A stretch of DNA of 36,186 nucleotides from DATDFB01 sp036522835 (GCA_036522835.1 DATDFB010000201.1:1-36186), one strand, 5' to 3'; positions 23,894-32,787 are shown, numbered from the stretch's first letter. Made by a program: numbers and translations. The notes: generated from the letters alone by a model not told the origin.

Positions 23894-25222
23894 GTGCCCG
23901 AACTGAAGCGCGAGATCGGCCTCTGGCGCGGCATCGCCCTGAACATGATCGACATGGTCGGGATCGGCCCCTTCATCACGATCCCGTACATCCTCGGCGA
24001 GATGGGCGGCGGACGAGCCATGCTGGCCTGGATCGTCGGCGGTCTTCTGGCCATCAGCGACGGCCTCGTCACCGCCGAGCTCTCCGCGGAGCTGCCGTCA
24101 TCGGGCGGCTCGTACGCGTTCCTTCGCCATGCCTACGGCCGCTTCGGGCGGCTGATCTCCTTCCTCTTTCTCTTCCAGATCCTCTTCTCCGCGCCGCTGT
24201 CGATGGCCTCCGGCTGCATCGGCTTCGCGAATTACCTCACCGTGCTCGTGCCGCGCCTGGGCGCGCACATCAGCGCGACCGCCGCCGTCGTTTGCATCCT
24301 CACGATGCTGCTGCTCAACCGCCACATCCGCGCCATCGGCAAGCTTTCGGTGCTGCTGTGGATCGGCGTCCTCGGCACGCTGGCCATCGTCATCGGCACG
24401 GGGCTGCCGCACCTGCGTCTCGACGCCTTCGCGTTCTGGCGCGCGCCGCGCATCGACGGCGGGGCCGGCTACGCCGGCCTCGGCGCCGCGCTGATCTTCG
24501 CCGTCTACGACTACCTCGGCTACTACAACATCTGCTACATCGGCGACGAGGTGCGCGACCCGGAGCGCACCATCCCGCGCGTGATCGTGCTGTCGATCCT
24601 CGCCATCGGCGCGATCTATCTGCTGATGAACGCGTGCCTCATCTCGGTGTTGCCGATGCGGCAGGCCATTGCCTCGAAGTCGATCGTCGGCGATTACCTG
24701 GCGCTTCTCCTCGGCACGCGCGCGGCGCAGTGGGTCACGGTGCTGATCCTTTGGACCGCCTTCGCCTCGATCTTCTCGCTCATGCTCGGCTACTCGCGCA
24801 TCCTCTACGCCGCCGCGCGCGACGGGAACTTCTTCCGCATCTTCGCCCGCCTTCATGCGCGCGATTCGTATCCGCACGTGGCCATCCTCTTCCTCGGTCT
24901 CGTGGCCGCGCTCTTCTGTCTCCTGCCACTGCCGAAGGTCGTGCAGGGGCTGGTGTCGATCCGCGTGCTCATTCCGTTCATCGCGCAGGTGATCGCCGCG
25001 GTGATCCTGCGCGTACGCGAGCCGGAGCGCCCGCGCCCGTTCCGCATGTGGCTCTACCCGCTGCCCGCGATCATCGCTCTCGGCCTTTGGACCTACGTGG
25101 CCTGGTCGCCGCAGAAGGGGCTGAAGATCGGCGCGCTCTTCGTCATCGCCGCGGGCTGCCTCTTCTTCTTCGCCCGCGAGGCGCTACTGAAACGCCACGC
25201 CGGCGCGGCCGCGAAGCCGTAG
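23894..25222 (+). CDS. APC-family amino acid permease
   Basis: The 442-aa membrane protein has about 12 hydrophobic segments. The first contains the GIGPFITIP form of the APC glycine-rich TM1 break, and the TM6 region has FAVYDYLGYYNICYIGDEV with the typical GDEVRDPERTIPR loop. It is an inner-membrane transporter for amino acids or related amines; the substrate is unknown. GTG start with a leaderless -10 box. Its C-terminal codons overlap the end of the convergent DUF3574 gene by 39 bp. Confidence 0.92.
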   Translation: MPELKREIGLWRGIALNMIDMVGIGPFITIPYILGEMGGGRAMLAWIVGGLLAISDGLVTAELSAELPSSGGSYAFLRHAYGRFGRLISFLFLFQILFSAPLSMASGCIGFANYLTVLVPRLGAHISATAAVVCILTMLLLNRHIRAIGKLSVLLWIGVLGTLAIVIGTGLPHLRLDAFAFWRAPRIDGGAGYAGLGAALIFAVYDYLGYYNICYIGDEVRDPERTIPRVIVLSILAIGAIYLLMNACLISVLPMRQAIASKSIVGDYLALLLGTRAAQWVTVLILWTAFASIFSLMLGYSRILYAAARDGNFFRIFARLHARDSYPHVAILFLGLVAALFCLLPLPKVVQGLVSIRVLIPFIAQVIAAVILRVREPERPRPFRMWLYPLPAIIALGLWTYVAWSPQKGLKIGALFVIAAGCLFFFAREALLKRHAGAAAKP

Positions 25223-25552
25223 CACCGACTCCTGCGCGAACTGCTTTTTGTACGCGGCGATGATCTCGGCGACCGCGCGCTCGTCGGCGCGGATGATCTG
25301 CACGACATGCGTCCGCTCGCGCTGCACCGCGCCGCTGCTCGCGTGATACAGCCCGTCGGCGTCCCACGTCGTGAACCCTTCGAGCCGCGGCGCGACGACG
25401 TCGTTGACGAACGCCTTCCACTGCGCGTCCGTGACGGCGCTGCCGTCCGCTTTCATCGTGCCGAAATAGAGCGTGTCGACGACTTCGACGCGGTAGAGCG
25501 TGCATGCGCTCAGAAAGAGGAGCGCGACGGCGAACGAGCTACGTCCCCGCAC
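25184..25552 (-). CDS. DUF3574 domain lipoprotein
   Basis: The 122-aa protein has a lipoprotein signal ending LSAC (Cys17). The rest matches the layout of DUF3574: LYFG near the start, then an FVNDVVAPRLEGFTTWDADG-like segment, then a VVQIIRADE strand. Function is unknown. It is the last gene of a four-gene minus-strand operon and starts 14 bp inside the LOG gene. Its 3' end overlaps the permease gene. Confidence 0.82.
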   Translation of the reverse strand: MRGRSSFAVALLFLSACTLYRVEVVDTLYFGTMKADGSAVTDAQWKAFVNDVVAPRLEGFTTWDADGLYHASSGAVQRERTHVVQIIRADERAVAEIIAAYKKQFAQESVLRLRGRAGVAFQ

Positions 25553-26120
25553 GGTCGATCCATTTCTCCACCGCCGGCGGCGTGAAGCCGGCGAAGCGCC
25601 GCAGCAGCGCGTCGGGATCGCTCTCGAAGACGGCCGCCCCGCGCATCTGCGGCCGGATGAAGCCCTCGCGCGTGCCGTGGTCGAGGAACGCCGCGAGCGG
25701 CGCGTAATAGCCGGCGGCGTCGAGAAAGCCGCAGGGCTTCTGATGCATCCCGAGCTGCCCCCACGTCCAGATCTCGAAGATCTCCTCGATGGTGCCGAGC
25801 CCGCCGGGGAGCGCCACGAACGCGTCGGAGAGGTCCGCCATCAGCTTCTTCCGCGCGTGCATCGTCTCGACGACGTGAATCTCCGTCAGCCCGTCGTGCC
25901 CCACTTCGCGGTCCACCAGCGCCTGCGGGATGACGCCGATGACCGTCCCGCCGAGCCGCAGCACTTCGTCGGCGACGATGCCCATCAGCCCCACCCGCCC
26001 GCCGCCGTAGACGAGCTCGAGTCCGCTGCGCACGAGCGCCGCCGCCATGGCGCGCGCCGCAGCCGCGTAGTCCGGCCGCACGCCCGAGTAGGAGCCGCAG
26101 AAGACGCAGACGCGCCTCAT
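25539..26120 (-). CDS. LOG family protein (cytokinin riboside 5'-monophosphate phosphoribohydrolase type)
   Basis: The 193-aa protein has the LOG/TIGR00730 hallmarks: FCGS at residues 7-10, VYGGGRVGLMG at 37-47, and the PGGLGT catalytic motif at 105-110 followed by EEIFE. LOG proteins cleave the N-glycosidic bond of nucleoside monophosphates such as AMP or cytokinin nucleotides, releasing base and ribose 5-phosphate. In most bacteria the physiological role is unclear. The start ATG overlaps the DinB stop (ATGA), so translation is probably coupled. Confidence 0.93.
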   Translation of the reverse strand: MRRVCVFCGSYSGVRPDYAAAARAMAAALVRSGLELVYGGGRVGLMGIVADEVLRLGGTVIGVIPQALVDREVGHDGLTEIHVVETMHARKKLMADLSDAFVALPGGLGTIEEIFEIWTWGQLGMHQKPCGFLDAAGYYAPLAAFLDHGTREGFIRPQMRGAAVFESDPDALLRRFAGFTPPAVEKWIDRAGT

Positions 26121-26632
26121 GCCATGGCCTTTCGAATGCGCGCGATCTGGTCGAGGTGCACGAGATCGTGCGCCGCCTGCAGTCGCAGCGTGTAGCCGAC
26201 CGATTCGCCGCCGCGCTCGGAGTGGACGCCGAAGCGCGCCAGCTCCGCGGGTCCGAGGCGGCGCGCCAGGCGCAGATTCGCGGCGCGCACCGCGTTGAAC
26301 TGCGCGAGGACGTCCTCGAGCGCGGCCTCGCGATAGCGGAGGTTCCTGACCCAGAGATCCTGGTCGTATGCAGCAATGGTCGGCTGCTCCTCGGCGAGCA
26401 TCATCCGCACGCGCGCGCCGACCACCATGTCGCTGTCGGCCAGGTGCTGCGCCACCTCGATCATCGACCACTTCCCGGCCGCCTCCGGACGCCGCATCGC
26501 CGCGTCGTCAACGCCGTCGAAGGACGCGCGCAACGCCGCGGGCGTCGCTTCGAACACTTCGAACATGTCTCGGTCGCCGATGCGGTTGAGAAGGCGGCGG
26601 GCGTATTCGCCGGGGACGTCGACGTCAATCAC
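26117..26632 (-). CDS. DinB superfamily protein
   Basis: The 171-aa protein fits the DinB four-helix fold with a three-His metal site. Likely ligands are His63 (EVAQHLADSD) and His155/His159 (AAHDLVHLDQI). DinB-type proteins are metal-dependent, often thiol-transferase-like or stress-linked; the reaction here is unknown. The start overlaps the stop of the upstream gene by 4 bp (ATGA), and its stop overlaps the LOG start the same way. Confidence 0.88.
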   Translation of the reverse strand: MIDVDVPGEYARRLLNRIGDRDMFEVFEATPAALRASFDGVDDAAMRRPEAAGKWSMIEVAQHLADSDMVVGARVRMMLAEEQPTIAAYDQDLWVRNLRYREAALEDVLAQFNAVRAANLRLARRLGPAELARFGVHSERGGESVGYTLRLQAAHDLVHLDQIARIRKAMA

Positions 26633-27198
26633 GCGCGCAGTGTAGCGAATCGTTCTTTGTAGATGCAGAGGATGTCTTCGATCTCCGCGGCAGTGAAGGA
26701 TGAGAGCGGCGCGGGAAACTCCTGGCGAGGAATCTTCTCGCGATCCACGTCGAGATCGAGCGCCGCGGCACCGGTGCGCGTGCCGGCGTGGAGATAGACG
26801 CAGTTCGGAGCGACGCCGGTTTTGTGCCCGATGCGCGGCGCGACGTCGTACCGATAGAGTGGACCGAGGCGTTTCAAGCCGGACGTCGTGCGTCCGACAA
26901 GTTCGTGAAGAGCGTCGAAATCGCGAGCCGCGGCAATGGCCCGATCGAGCGCCAGGAGGCGCCGCGCCGCTTCATGGAGCGCGACCCGCGGCTTGCGGGT
27001 GTGATGCGCGCAGCGAATCCAGCGAGATTCCACCGGACGCTGTCCCTTCGCCGCGCGTTCGATGGCTTCGTGCATCGTCAAACGCGAGAAGCGCAGGCGC
27101 TCGAACTGCAGCCGCTGGTTCGTCTGACGGTAGTGCTCGCAAATCGACGCGATCGTCGCCTGTGTGGCATCCGGAAGAGGAGCACCGCAGTCGCGCAT
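26629..27198 (-). CDS. Unrecognised 189-aa protein, first gene of the operon
   Basis: I do not recognise a family. The protein is basic and helical in the first 120 residues. A distinctive block follows (about 110-150): LKRLGPLYRYDVAPRIG, then VAPNCVYLHAGTRTGA. The block reads like a conserved helix-hairpin or glycosylase-like segment, but that is a guess. No signal peptide or membrane segment. It is divergent from ndh with only 14 bp between the starts, so the start may lie further downstream. It is coupled to the DinB gene by an ATGA overlap. Confidence 0.7.
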   Translation of the reverse strand: MRDCGAPLPDATQATIASICEHYRQTNQRLQFERLRFSRLTMHEAIERAAKGQRPVESRWIRCAHHTRKPRVALHEAARRLLALDRAIAAARDFDALHELVGRTTSGLKRLGPLYRYDVAPRIGHKTGVAPNCVYLHAGTRTGAAALDLDVDREKIPRQEFPAPLSSFTAAEIEDILCIYKERFATLRA

Positions 27199-27212
27199 GA
27201 CATCATGATCGC

Positions 27213-28442
27213 ATGCACCGCCCCCGCATCGTCATCCTCGGCGCCGGCTTCGGCGGACTTTACGCAGCGCGGGCGCTGCGGCACGCAGAAGCGGAGATCA
27301 CCGTCGTCGACCGCCGCAACTTCCATCTCTTCCAGCCGCTCCTCTACCAGGTGGCCACGGCGGCGCTCAATCCGAGCGACATCGCCGCGCCGATCCGCTC
27401 GATTCTGCGGCGGCAGAAGAACGTCTCCGTGATGCTCGGCGAGGCCCAGCGCGTCGACACCAAGCGGCGCGTGGTCGTGCTCGACGACGGCGAGGTCGCG
27501 TACGACTACCTCCTCGTCGCCACCGGCGCCACGCACTCCTACTTCAACCACCCGGAGTGGGAGCGCGACGCGCCGGGCCTCAAGACCATCGAGGATGCGC
27601 TGGAGATCCGGCGGCGCGTGCTCCTCGCCTTCGAGGAAGCGGAGCGCGAGACCGATCCCGAGCGGCAGCGCGCCTGGCTCACCTTCGTCATCGTCGGCGC
27701 GGGGCCGACCGGCGCGGAGCTCGCCGGCGCGCTCTCCGAGATCGCCCGGCAGACCATGCTGCGCGACTTCCGCCGCATCAATCCGTCGAGCGCGCGCGTG
27801 ATCCTCGTCGAAGGAAAAGAGCGCGTCCTGCCGACGTATCCCGCCGATCTCTCGGCGAAGGCGGAAGCGCAGCTCGAGCGCCTCGGCGTCGAGGTCGTGA
27901 CCGACGCCGTCGTCACGAGCCTCAACGACCGCGAGGTGTGCATCGGCGAGAAAACCATTCCGTCGCGGACTGTGTTGTGGGCCGCGGGCGTGCAGGCGTC
28001 GCCGCTGGCGGCGTCGCTCGATGTCCAGCTCGACCGCGCCGGGCGCGTGATCGTCAATCCCGATCTCACCATCCCGGGGCACGCGGAGGTCTTCGTCATC
28101 GGCGATCTGGCGGCCGTCCCGAACGTGCCGGGCGTCGCGCCGGCGGCGATTCAGGAAGGCCTTCACGCGGCGCGCAACATCGAGCGCGCCCTCGAGGGCC
28201 AGCCGCTGCGCGCCTTCCACTACCGCGACAAAGGCTCGCTCGCCACCATCGGCCGCGCCGCCGCGGTCGCGGACGTCGGCCGGCTCCACCTCAGCGGCTT
28301 CGTGGCCTGGATGGCCTGGCTCTGCATCCACATCTTCTATCTGATCGGCTTCCGGAACCGGCTGCTCGTTCTGCTGCAGTGGGCGTGGGCGTACGTGACG
28401 TTTCAACGCGGCGCGCGGCTCATCACCCGCTCGAATCGCTAA
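27213..28442 (+). CDS. ndh: Type II NADH dehydrogenase (NDH-2)
   Basis: The 409-aa flavoprotein has an FAD-binding GAGFGGLYAA near residue 9 and an NAD-binding VIVGAGPTGAELAG near 158-173. It also has the NRNFHLFQPLLYQVAT-type segment of NDH-2 and a C-terminal FVIGDLAA FAD motif. The hydrophobic C-terminal part (about 363-398) is the usual membrane anchor. It oxidises NADH and reduces quinone without pumping protons. It ends 4 bp into the convergent DHH gene. The ATG at 27213 is the natural start before the FAD motif. Confidence 0.93.
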   Translation: MHRPRIVILGAGFGGLYAARALRHAEAEITVVDRRNFHLFQPLLYQVATAALNPSDIAAPIRSILRRQKNVSVMLGEAQRVDTKRRVVVLDDGEVAYDYLLVATGATHSYFNHPEWERDAPGLKTIEDALEIRRRVLLAFEEAERETDPERQRAWLTFVIVGAGPTGAELAGALSEIARQTMLRDFRRINPSSARVILVEGKERVLPTYPADLSAKAEAQLERLGVEVVTDAVVTSLNDREVCIGEKTIPSRTVLWAAGVQASPLAASLDVQLDRAGRVIVNPDLTIPGHAEVFVIGDLAAVPNVPGVAPAAIQEGLHAARNIERALEGQPLRAFHYRDKGSLATIGRAAAVADVGRLHLSGFVAWMAWLCIHIFYLIGFRNRLLVLLQWAWAYVTFQRGARLITRSNR

Positions 28443-29344
28443 CCGTTTGCTTGTAGCTCGTACAAGATCTCGTCGATCGCCTCGGCTGCTTTGTCGATCG
28501 GCAGGATGCACGTCCCCGCGCCGCGATGGCCGCCGCCGCCGTAGCGCGACATGAGCTCCCCCACCGACGTCTTGCACGTCCGGTTGAAGATCGAGTGCCC
28601 GACCGCGGCGACGACCGTGTCGTGCGACGGCCCCCAATGCACGCGCAGCGACACGTTCGCGTCGGGGAAGAGCGAGTAGACGAGAAAGCGGTTGCCGGCC
28701 GGCACGCGCTCGATCTCGCGCAGGTCGGTCACGACGACGTTGTTGATCTGGAAGCTGTTCCGCTGCAAGAGCGACCGGAACTCCTCCTGCTCGTTGCGGA
28801 TGCGGGCGACGCGACGCTTGACTTCGGGCTGCTCCAGGATCTCCTCGATCGTCGACGTCCGCAGCCAGGCCACGAGCTGCCGGAAGTACTCCTCGAAGTT
28901 GCCCAGGCCCGTGCGCGAGTCGATCGTATATCCGAGGAGGATGTAGCCCTGCGGGCTTTCGACGTCGTCGGGGGTGAGCTGGGCGGCATCGAGGCGATCC
29001 GTCTCGTCGACGAGCTGCGCCAGGCGCTGCAGCGCGGCATCGTCCGGATATTTTTCGGTGTAGTACTCGTAGACCAGGCGCGCGGCGGACGGCGCTACGC
29101 GGTAGCGGCCCTCGAACTGTGCGGGCGGCTTCTCGTTGCTGTCGGTGAGGAGGTGGTGGTCGAACCACTTCGCGGCGTTCGGGTGATACGGCAGGTTGGC
29201 CAGAATGTCGTCGCCGCGGATCTCCACGCGCTTGTCGGTGATCTCCTGCGGATGCACGAGGAGGAGCTCGTCGATCGGCTCTTTCATCGTGATGATGACG
29301 GCGCTCGTCAGCCCGTCGAGGTCTGCGCGCGTAACCAGTCGCAT
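28439..29344 (-). CDS. DHH family phosphoesterase
   Basis: The 301-aa protein has the DHH features: RADLDG at residues 6-11, FDHH at 61-64, and the DHHA1 glycine motif GGGGHRGAG at 269-277. Family members are metal-dependent phosphoesterases that act on oligonucleotides, cyclic dinucleotides or polyphosphate. Substrate cannot be told from sequence alone. It is convergent and overlaps ndh by 4 bp; it is divergent from the GH63 gene. Confidence 0.88.
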   Translation of the reverse strand: MRLVTRADLDGLTSAVIITMKEPIDELLLVHPQEITDKRVEIRGDDILANLPYHPNAAKWFDHHLLTDSNEKPPAQFEGRYRVAPSAARLVYEYYTEKYPDDAALQRLAQLVDETDRLDAAQLTPDDVESPQGYILLGYTIDSRTGLGNFEEYFRQLVAWLRTSTIEEILEQPEVKRRVARIRNEQEEFRSLLQRNSFQINNVVVTDLREIERVPAGNRFLVYSLFPDANVSLRVHWGPSHDTVVAAVGHSIFNRTCKTSVGELMSRYGGGGHRGAGTCILPIDKAAEAIDEILYELQANG

Positions 29345-29391
29345 CGAAGCGTCGTTTTTATCAGAGTTGGTAAGCTGTCGCCACCATTCCG

Positions 29392-32184
29392 ATGGATGCA
29401 GAGCGACAACGCCTCGGCGGCGATGCGCACGCCCTCGCCCGCTGGCGGAAGTGGGGGCCGTACCTCGCCGACCGCGCCTGGGGAACGGTGCGCGAGGATT
29501 ACAGCGCCAACGGCGACGCCTGGAGCTTTTTCCCGCACGACCTGGCCCGCTTCAAGGCCTACCGCTGGGGCGAGGACGGCATCGGCGGCTTCTGCGACCG
29601 CTACCAGATCCTCTGCTGGTCGATGGCCTTCTGGAACGAGCGCGATCCGATTCTCAAGGAGCGGTACTTCGGGCTCGTGCCGTACGAGGGGAACCACGGC
29701 GAGGACGTCAAGGAGCACTACTTCTACCTCGACGCGCTGCCGAGCCACGCCTATCAGCGGATGCTCTACAAGTATCCGCAGCGCGCCTTTCCCTACGTCG
29801 AGCTCATCGAGCGCAATCGCAGCCGCAGCGCGCACGAAACAGAATTCGAGCTGATCGACACCGGCATCTTCGACGACAACCGCTACTTCGACATCGAGAT
29901 TGAGATCGCCAAGGAAGACGAGGACGCGCTGGTGATGCGCGTGACGGCATGGAACCGCGGCCGCGAGCGCGCGCCGCTGCATCTCATTCCGCAGCTTTGG
30001 TACCGCAACACGTGGGCCTGGGACGGGCGCAACGCCACGCCGCCGGCGATCACGGCAACGGACGACGGCGCGCTGCTCGCCGACGACTCCGCGGCGCCGC
30101 CGCTCGCGGGATTGCTGCATGAGACGCGGCTCGGGCCGCACCGCCTCGAGCTCCCGCCCGGGACGCGCCTCCTCTTCACCGACAACGAGACGAACGGGCC
30201 GCGCGTGTTCGGGCCGGGCGCGCAGTCGCGCAGCGCGTTCACGAAGGACGCGTTCCACCGCCGCATCGTCGAGGGCGACGAGTCGGCGGTGAATCCGGCA
30301 ATGCGCGGCACGAAGGCGTGCGGCTGGCTGCGCGTGGAGATCGATCCGGGACAGTCGTCCACGATGGACATGCGTCTGGAGTGCGGCGGCCATGCCGCCG
30401 CTGTCGAGAGCGGCAGCGTGGCCGCCGTACTCCAGATGCGCCGCAAAGAGGCCGACGACTTCTACGTCTCCATCCACCCCAAGAACGCGTCGGATGAAGA
30501 GAAACGCGTTCAGCGCCAGGCCTTCGCCGGCCTCCTCTGGTCGAAGCAGTCATACCTCTACGACGTCGACGTCTGGCTCGACGGCGACGATCCGAACCGG
30601 CCTCCGCCGCCACAGCGCCACTTCGGGCGCAACGCGCGCTGGCGGCACCTCAACTCCATGCGCATCCTGGCCATGCCGGACACGTGGGAGTACCCGTGGT
30701 TCGCCGCGTGGGACCTGGCCTTCCACGCCGTCGTCTACGCGATCATCGATGCGCACTTCGCCAAAGAGCAGCTCTGGCTGATGCTCTTCGAACAGTTCCA
30801 GCATCCGAACGGGCAGATCCCGGCGTACGAGTGGGAGTTCGCCGACCTCAACCCGCCGGTGCACGCGTGGGCGGTGTGGCGCGTCTACAACATGGACCGC
30901 ATCCGCAGCGGCCGGGCCGACCGCGCCTTCCTCGAGAAGTGCTTCCACAAGCTGATGCTCAACTTCACCTGGTGGGTGAACAAGGTCGACGGCGACGGCA
31001 ACAACGTTTTCGAGGGCGGCTTTCTCGGGCTCGACAACATCGCCTTCTTCGACCGCAGCGAGACTCTGCCGGGCGGCGCGCATCTCGAGCAGAGCGACGG
31101 CACGGGATGGATGGGGATGTTCAGCCTGGTCATGATGCGCATCGCCCTCGAGCTGGCCAAGGAGAACGAGACGTACGAGGGGCTGGCCACGAAGTTCTTC
31201 GAGCACTACGTCTACATTGGCGCGGCCATGAAGATGCTGCGCGGTGACAAGACGCTGTGGGACACCGAGGACGGCTTCTTCTACGACCTGCTGCGCTTCC
31301 CCGACGGCAACGCCGTGCCGTTCCGCGTCCGCTCGCTCGTCGGCCTGATTCCGCTCTACGCGATCGAGCGGCTGGAGGGGAAGTGGATCGAGCCGTTCGA
31401 AGTCTTCACCGAGAACCTCGCCTGGTTCATGAAGCACCGCCGCGACATCGTGGAGAGCTGCGTGACGACCGTGGAGCACGGCGACGACGTGACGCACGTC
31501 CTCGGCGTCGTCGATCAGGCCCAGCTCCAGCACCTCCTCGCCTACGTCGTCGACCGCAACGAGTTCCTCTCCCGCCACGGCATCCGCAGCCTGTCGAAGG
31601 CGCATCAGCGGAATCCCTTCCGCTTCGGCGACCGCGCCGTCGGCTACGAGCCCGGCGAAGCGGTGGAAAAGTTGAAGGGCGGCAACAGCAACTGGCGCGG
31701 CCCGGTGTGGTTCCCGACGAGCTTTCTGATCATCGAGAGCCTGCGCAAGCTGGAGAAGGCGTTCGGCGGCGACGTGAAGGTGGCGCTGCACGCCGGGGAT
31801 ACGACGCAGGAGCGCGCGCTCGATCACACGGCCATGGCCGACACGCGCGCCGACGAAGGCTTAGGGGCCGGCGCCGCGCGCGCCCGCGGCCGCTCGATCT
31901 CGACTGCGGTGCCGGCCGTGCGCTCGACGACGCTCACCGGTCTCGCCGGCGACATCGCCGACCGGATGATCCGCATCTTCCTCCCCGACCGCGACGGCTA
32001 CCGCCCCGTAAACGGCCCGCGCGGCACGCGCAAGGCCGAGCTCTTCGCGCACGACCCGCACTGGCGCGATCTCGTGCTCTTTTACGAGTACTTCCACGGC
32101 GACACGGGGGAAGGATTGGGGGCGTCGCACCAGACGGGATGGACGGCGTTGGTCGCGAGCTTGATCGATGAGTGGCGGGCGTGA
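29392..32184 (+). CDS. GH63-type glucosidase (MGH1-like)
   Basis: The 930-aa protein fits the large bacterial MGH1-like/GH63 glucosidases. Recognisable parts are WGTVREDYSANGDAW near residue 30, the (alpha/alpha)6 barrel with WFAAWDLAFHA (about 439-449), GLDNI (about 544) and GGNSNWRGPVWFP (about 763-775). The C-terminal block reads YFHGDTGEGLGASHQTGW. No signal peptide, so probably cytoplasmic. It likely hydrolyses alpha-glucosides; the natural substrate is unknown. Two stretches look like insertions: residues 329-348, which are encoded by a dispersed palindrome, and residues about 800-850, which are Ala/Arg-rich and unlike the family. The reading frame stays open through both. Confidence 0.87.
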   Translation: MDAERQRLGGDAHALARWRKWGPYLADRAWGTVREDYSANGDAWSFFPHDLARFKAYRWGEDGIGGFCDRYQILCWSMAFWNERDPILKERYFGLVPYEGNHGEDVKEHYFYLDALPSHAYQRMLYKYPQRAFPYVELIERNRSRSAHETEFELIDTGIFDDNRYFDIEIEIAKEDEDALVMRVTAWNRGRERAPLHLIPQLWYRNTWAWDGRNATPPAITATDDGALLADDSAAPPLAGLLHETRLGPHRLELPPGTRLLFTDNETNGPRVFGPGAQSRSAFTKDAFHRRIVEGDESAVNPAMRGTKACGWLRVEIDPGQSSTMDMRLECGGHAAAVESGSVAAVLQMRRKEADDFYVSIHPKNASDEEKRVQRQAFAGLLWSKQSYLYDVDVWLDGDDPNRPPPPQRHFGRNARWRHLNSMRILAMPDTWEYPWFAAWDLAFHAVVYAIIDAHFAKEQLWLMLFEQFQHPNGQIPAYEWEFADLNPPVHAWAVWRVYNMDRIRSGRADRAFLEKCFHKLMLNFTWWVNKVDGDGNNVFEGGFLGLDNIAFFDRSETLPGGAHLEQSDGTGWMGMFSLVMMRIALELAKENETYEGLATKFFEHYVYIGAAMKMLRGDKTLWDTEDGFFYDLLRFPDGNAVPFRVRSLVGLIPLYAIERLEGKWIEPFEVFTENLAWFMKHRRDIVESCVTTVEHGDDVTHVLGVVDQAQLQHLLAYVVDRNEFLSRHGIRSLSKAHQRNPFRFGDRAVGYEPGEAVEKLKGGNSNWRGPVWFPTSFLIIESLRKLEKAFGGDVKVALHAGDTTQERALDHTAMADTRADEGLGAGAARARGRSISTAVPAVRSTTLTGLAGDIADRMIRIFLPDRDGYRPVNGPRGTRKAELFAHDPHWRDLVLFYEYFHGDTGEGLGASHQTGWTALVASLIDEWRA
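30376..30435. repeat. GGAGTGCGGCGGCC-type palindrome within the GH63 gene (copy 4)
   Basis: CTGGAGTGCGGCGGCCATG and its near reverse complement form a hairpin with about 27-bp arms inside the coding sequence. Translated in frame, it gives LECGGHAAAVESGSVAAVLQ. It is related to intergenic copies at 18460, 18647 and 23822. It adds 20 residues without breaking the frame. Confidence 0.85.
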
Positions 32185-32187
32185 CGC

Positions 32188-32486
32188 TCAGTCGACGCGG
32201 AGAGCTGAACGGATCACGGCTCGAATACGCTCGGCGATCTCGAGCGCACGCGCCGCGTCATCCGCCGCCGCACTCGCACCGGGATAACGAATTTCGACGG
32301 CCAACGTTGTCAGCCAGTCCAGATTGGGCTGCAACGCGGCCCACGCCGGATCGGCCGAACCGATGAGATCCGCCAGCACACTCAGGTCGTGTGTTCTCGG
32401 CGGACGTACATCGATTTCGACGAGTTGCGCGCCGTCGCCAGATCCGCTTCGGCCTTCCCGACCCACTCACTCGTCAGCGGTGTCAT
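32188..32486 (-). pseudogene. HEPN-domain protein gene, broken by an internal deletion
   Basis: From the ATG at 32484-32486 the frame reads MTPLTSEWVGKAEADLATAR, the standard start of MNT-linked HEPN proteins. It then changes frame and stops after 34 codons. The usual C-terminal half (VRPPRTHDLSVLADL and following, to a stop at 32188) is intact in another frame. The missing piece, about 30-35 residues, is where HEPN proteins carry the RX4-6H catalytic motif. A short GGCGC repeat is present at the joint. A functional HEPN toxin is therefore unlikely. Confidence 0.8.
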
Positions 32487-32787
32487 GCAGAACTCGTCCG
32501 GTGGTGGCAATCTCTACGAAAAGCGGGTCGCGCAACTCGAGCCGCTCGCGAAGCTTTTCAGGCGAGCGCACGAGGAGATCGAGCGGAAGCGTCGGGCGAA
32601 CGCGTGAACGAATCTCCGCGGCTTGGTCCCAGCTCTTTCCTCGGTGGGGCATGACGACCAGGAGGTCGACGTCCGAGTCTTCACGCGCGGCGCCAGATGC
32701 GTGCGAGCCAAAGAGAATGATCTGCTGCGGATGAAACTCGCGAGCAATTCTCTTGGCATACCGCTCGATCTCGGCAAGATGTGCCAC
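32467..32787 (-). CDS. Minimal nucleotidyltransferase (MNT) antitoxin-type protein
   Basis: The 106-aa protein has the MNT motif GSHASGAAREDSDVDLLV (residues 27-44) with the metal-binding pair Asp39 and Asp41. In MNT/HEPN systems the MNT neutralises the HEPN RNase, in studied cases by adding AMP. Start is GTG, with TAGACT 7 nt upstream. It overlaps the start of the HEPN pseudogene by 20 bp, the normal pair layout. The MNT gene is intact although its partner is broken. Confidence 0.9.
   Translation of the reverse strand: MAHLAEIERYAKRIAREFHPQQIILFGSHASGAAREDSDVDLLVVMPHRGKSWDQAAEIRSRVRPTLPLDLLVRSPEKLRERLELRDPLFVEIATTGRVLHDTADE

Noticed and set aside
24098..24877. 259-codon minus-strand open frame
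   Set aside because: Antisense to the clear APC permease; composition is charged and without domains.
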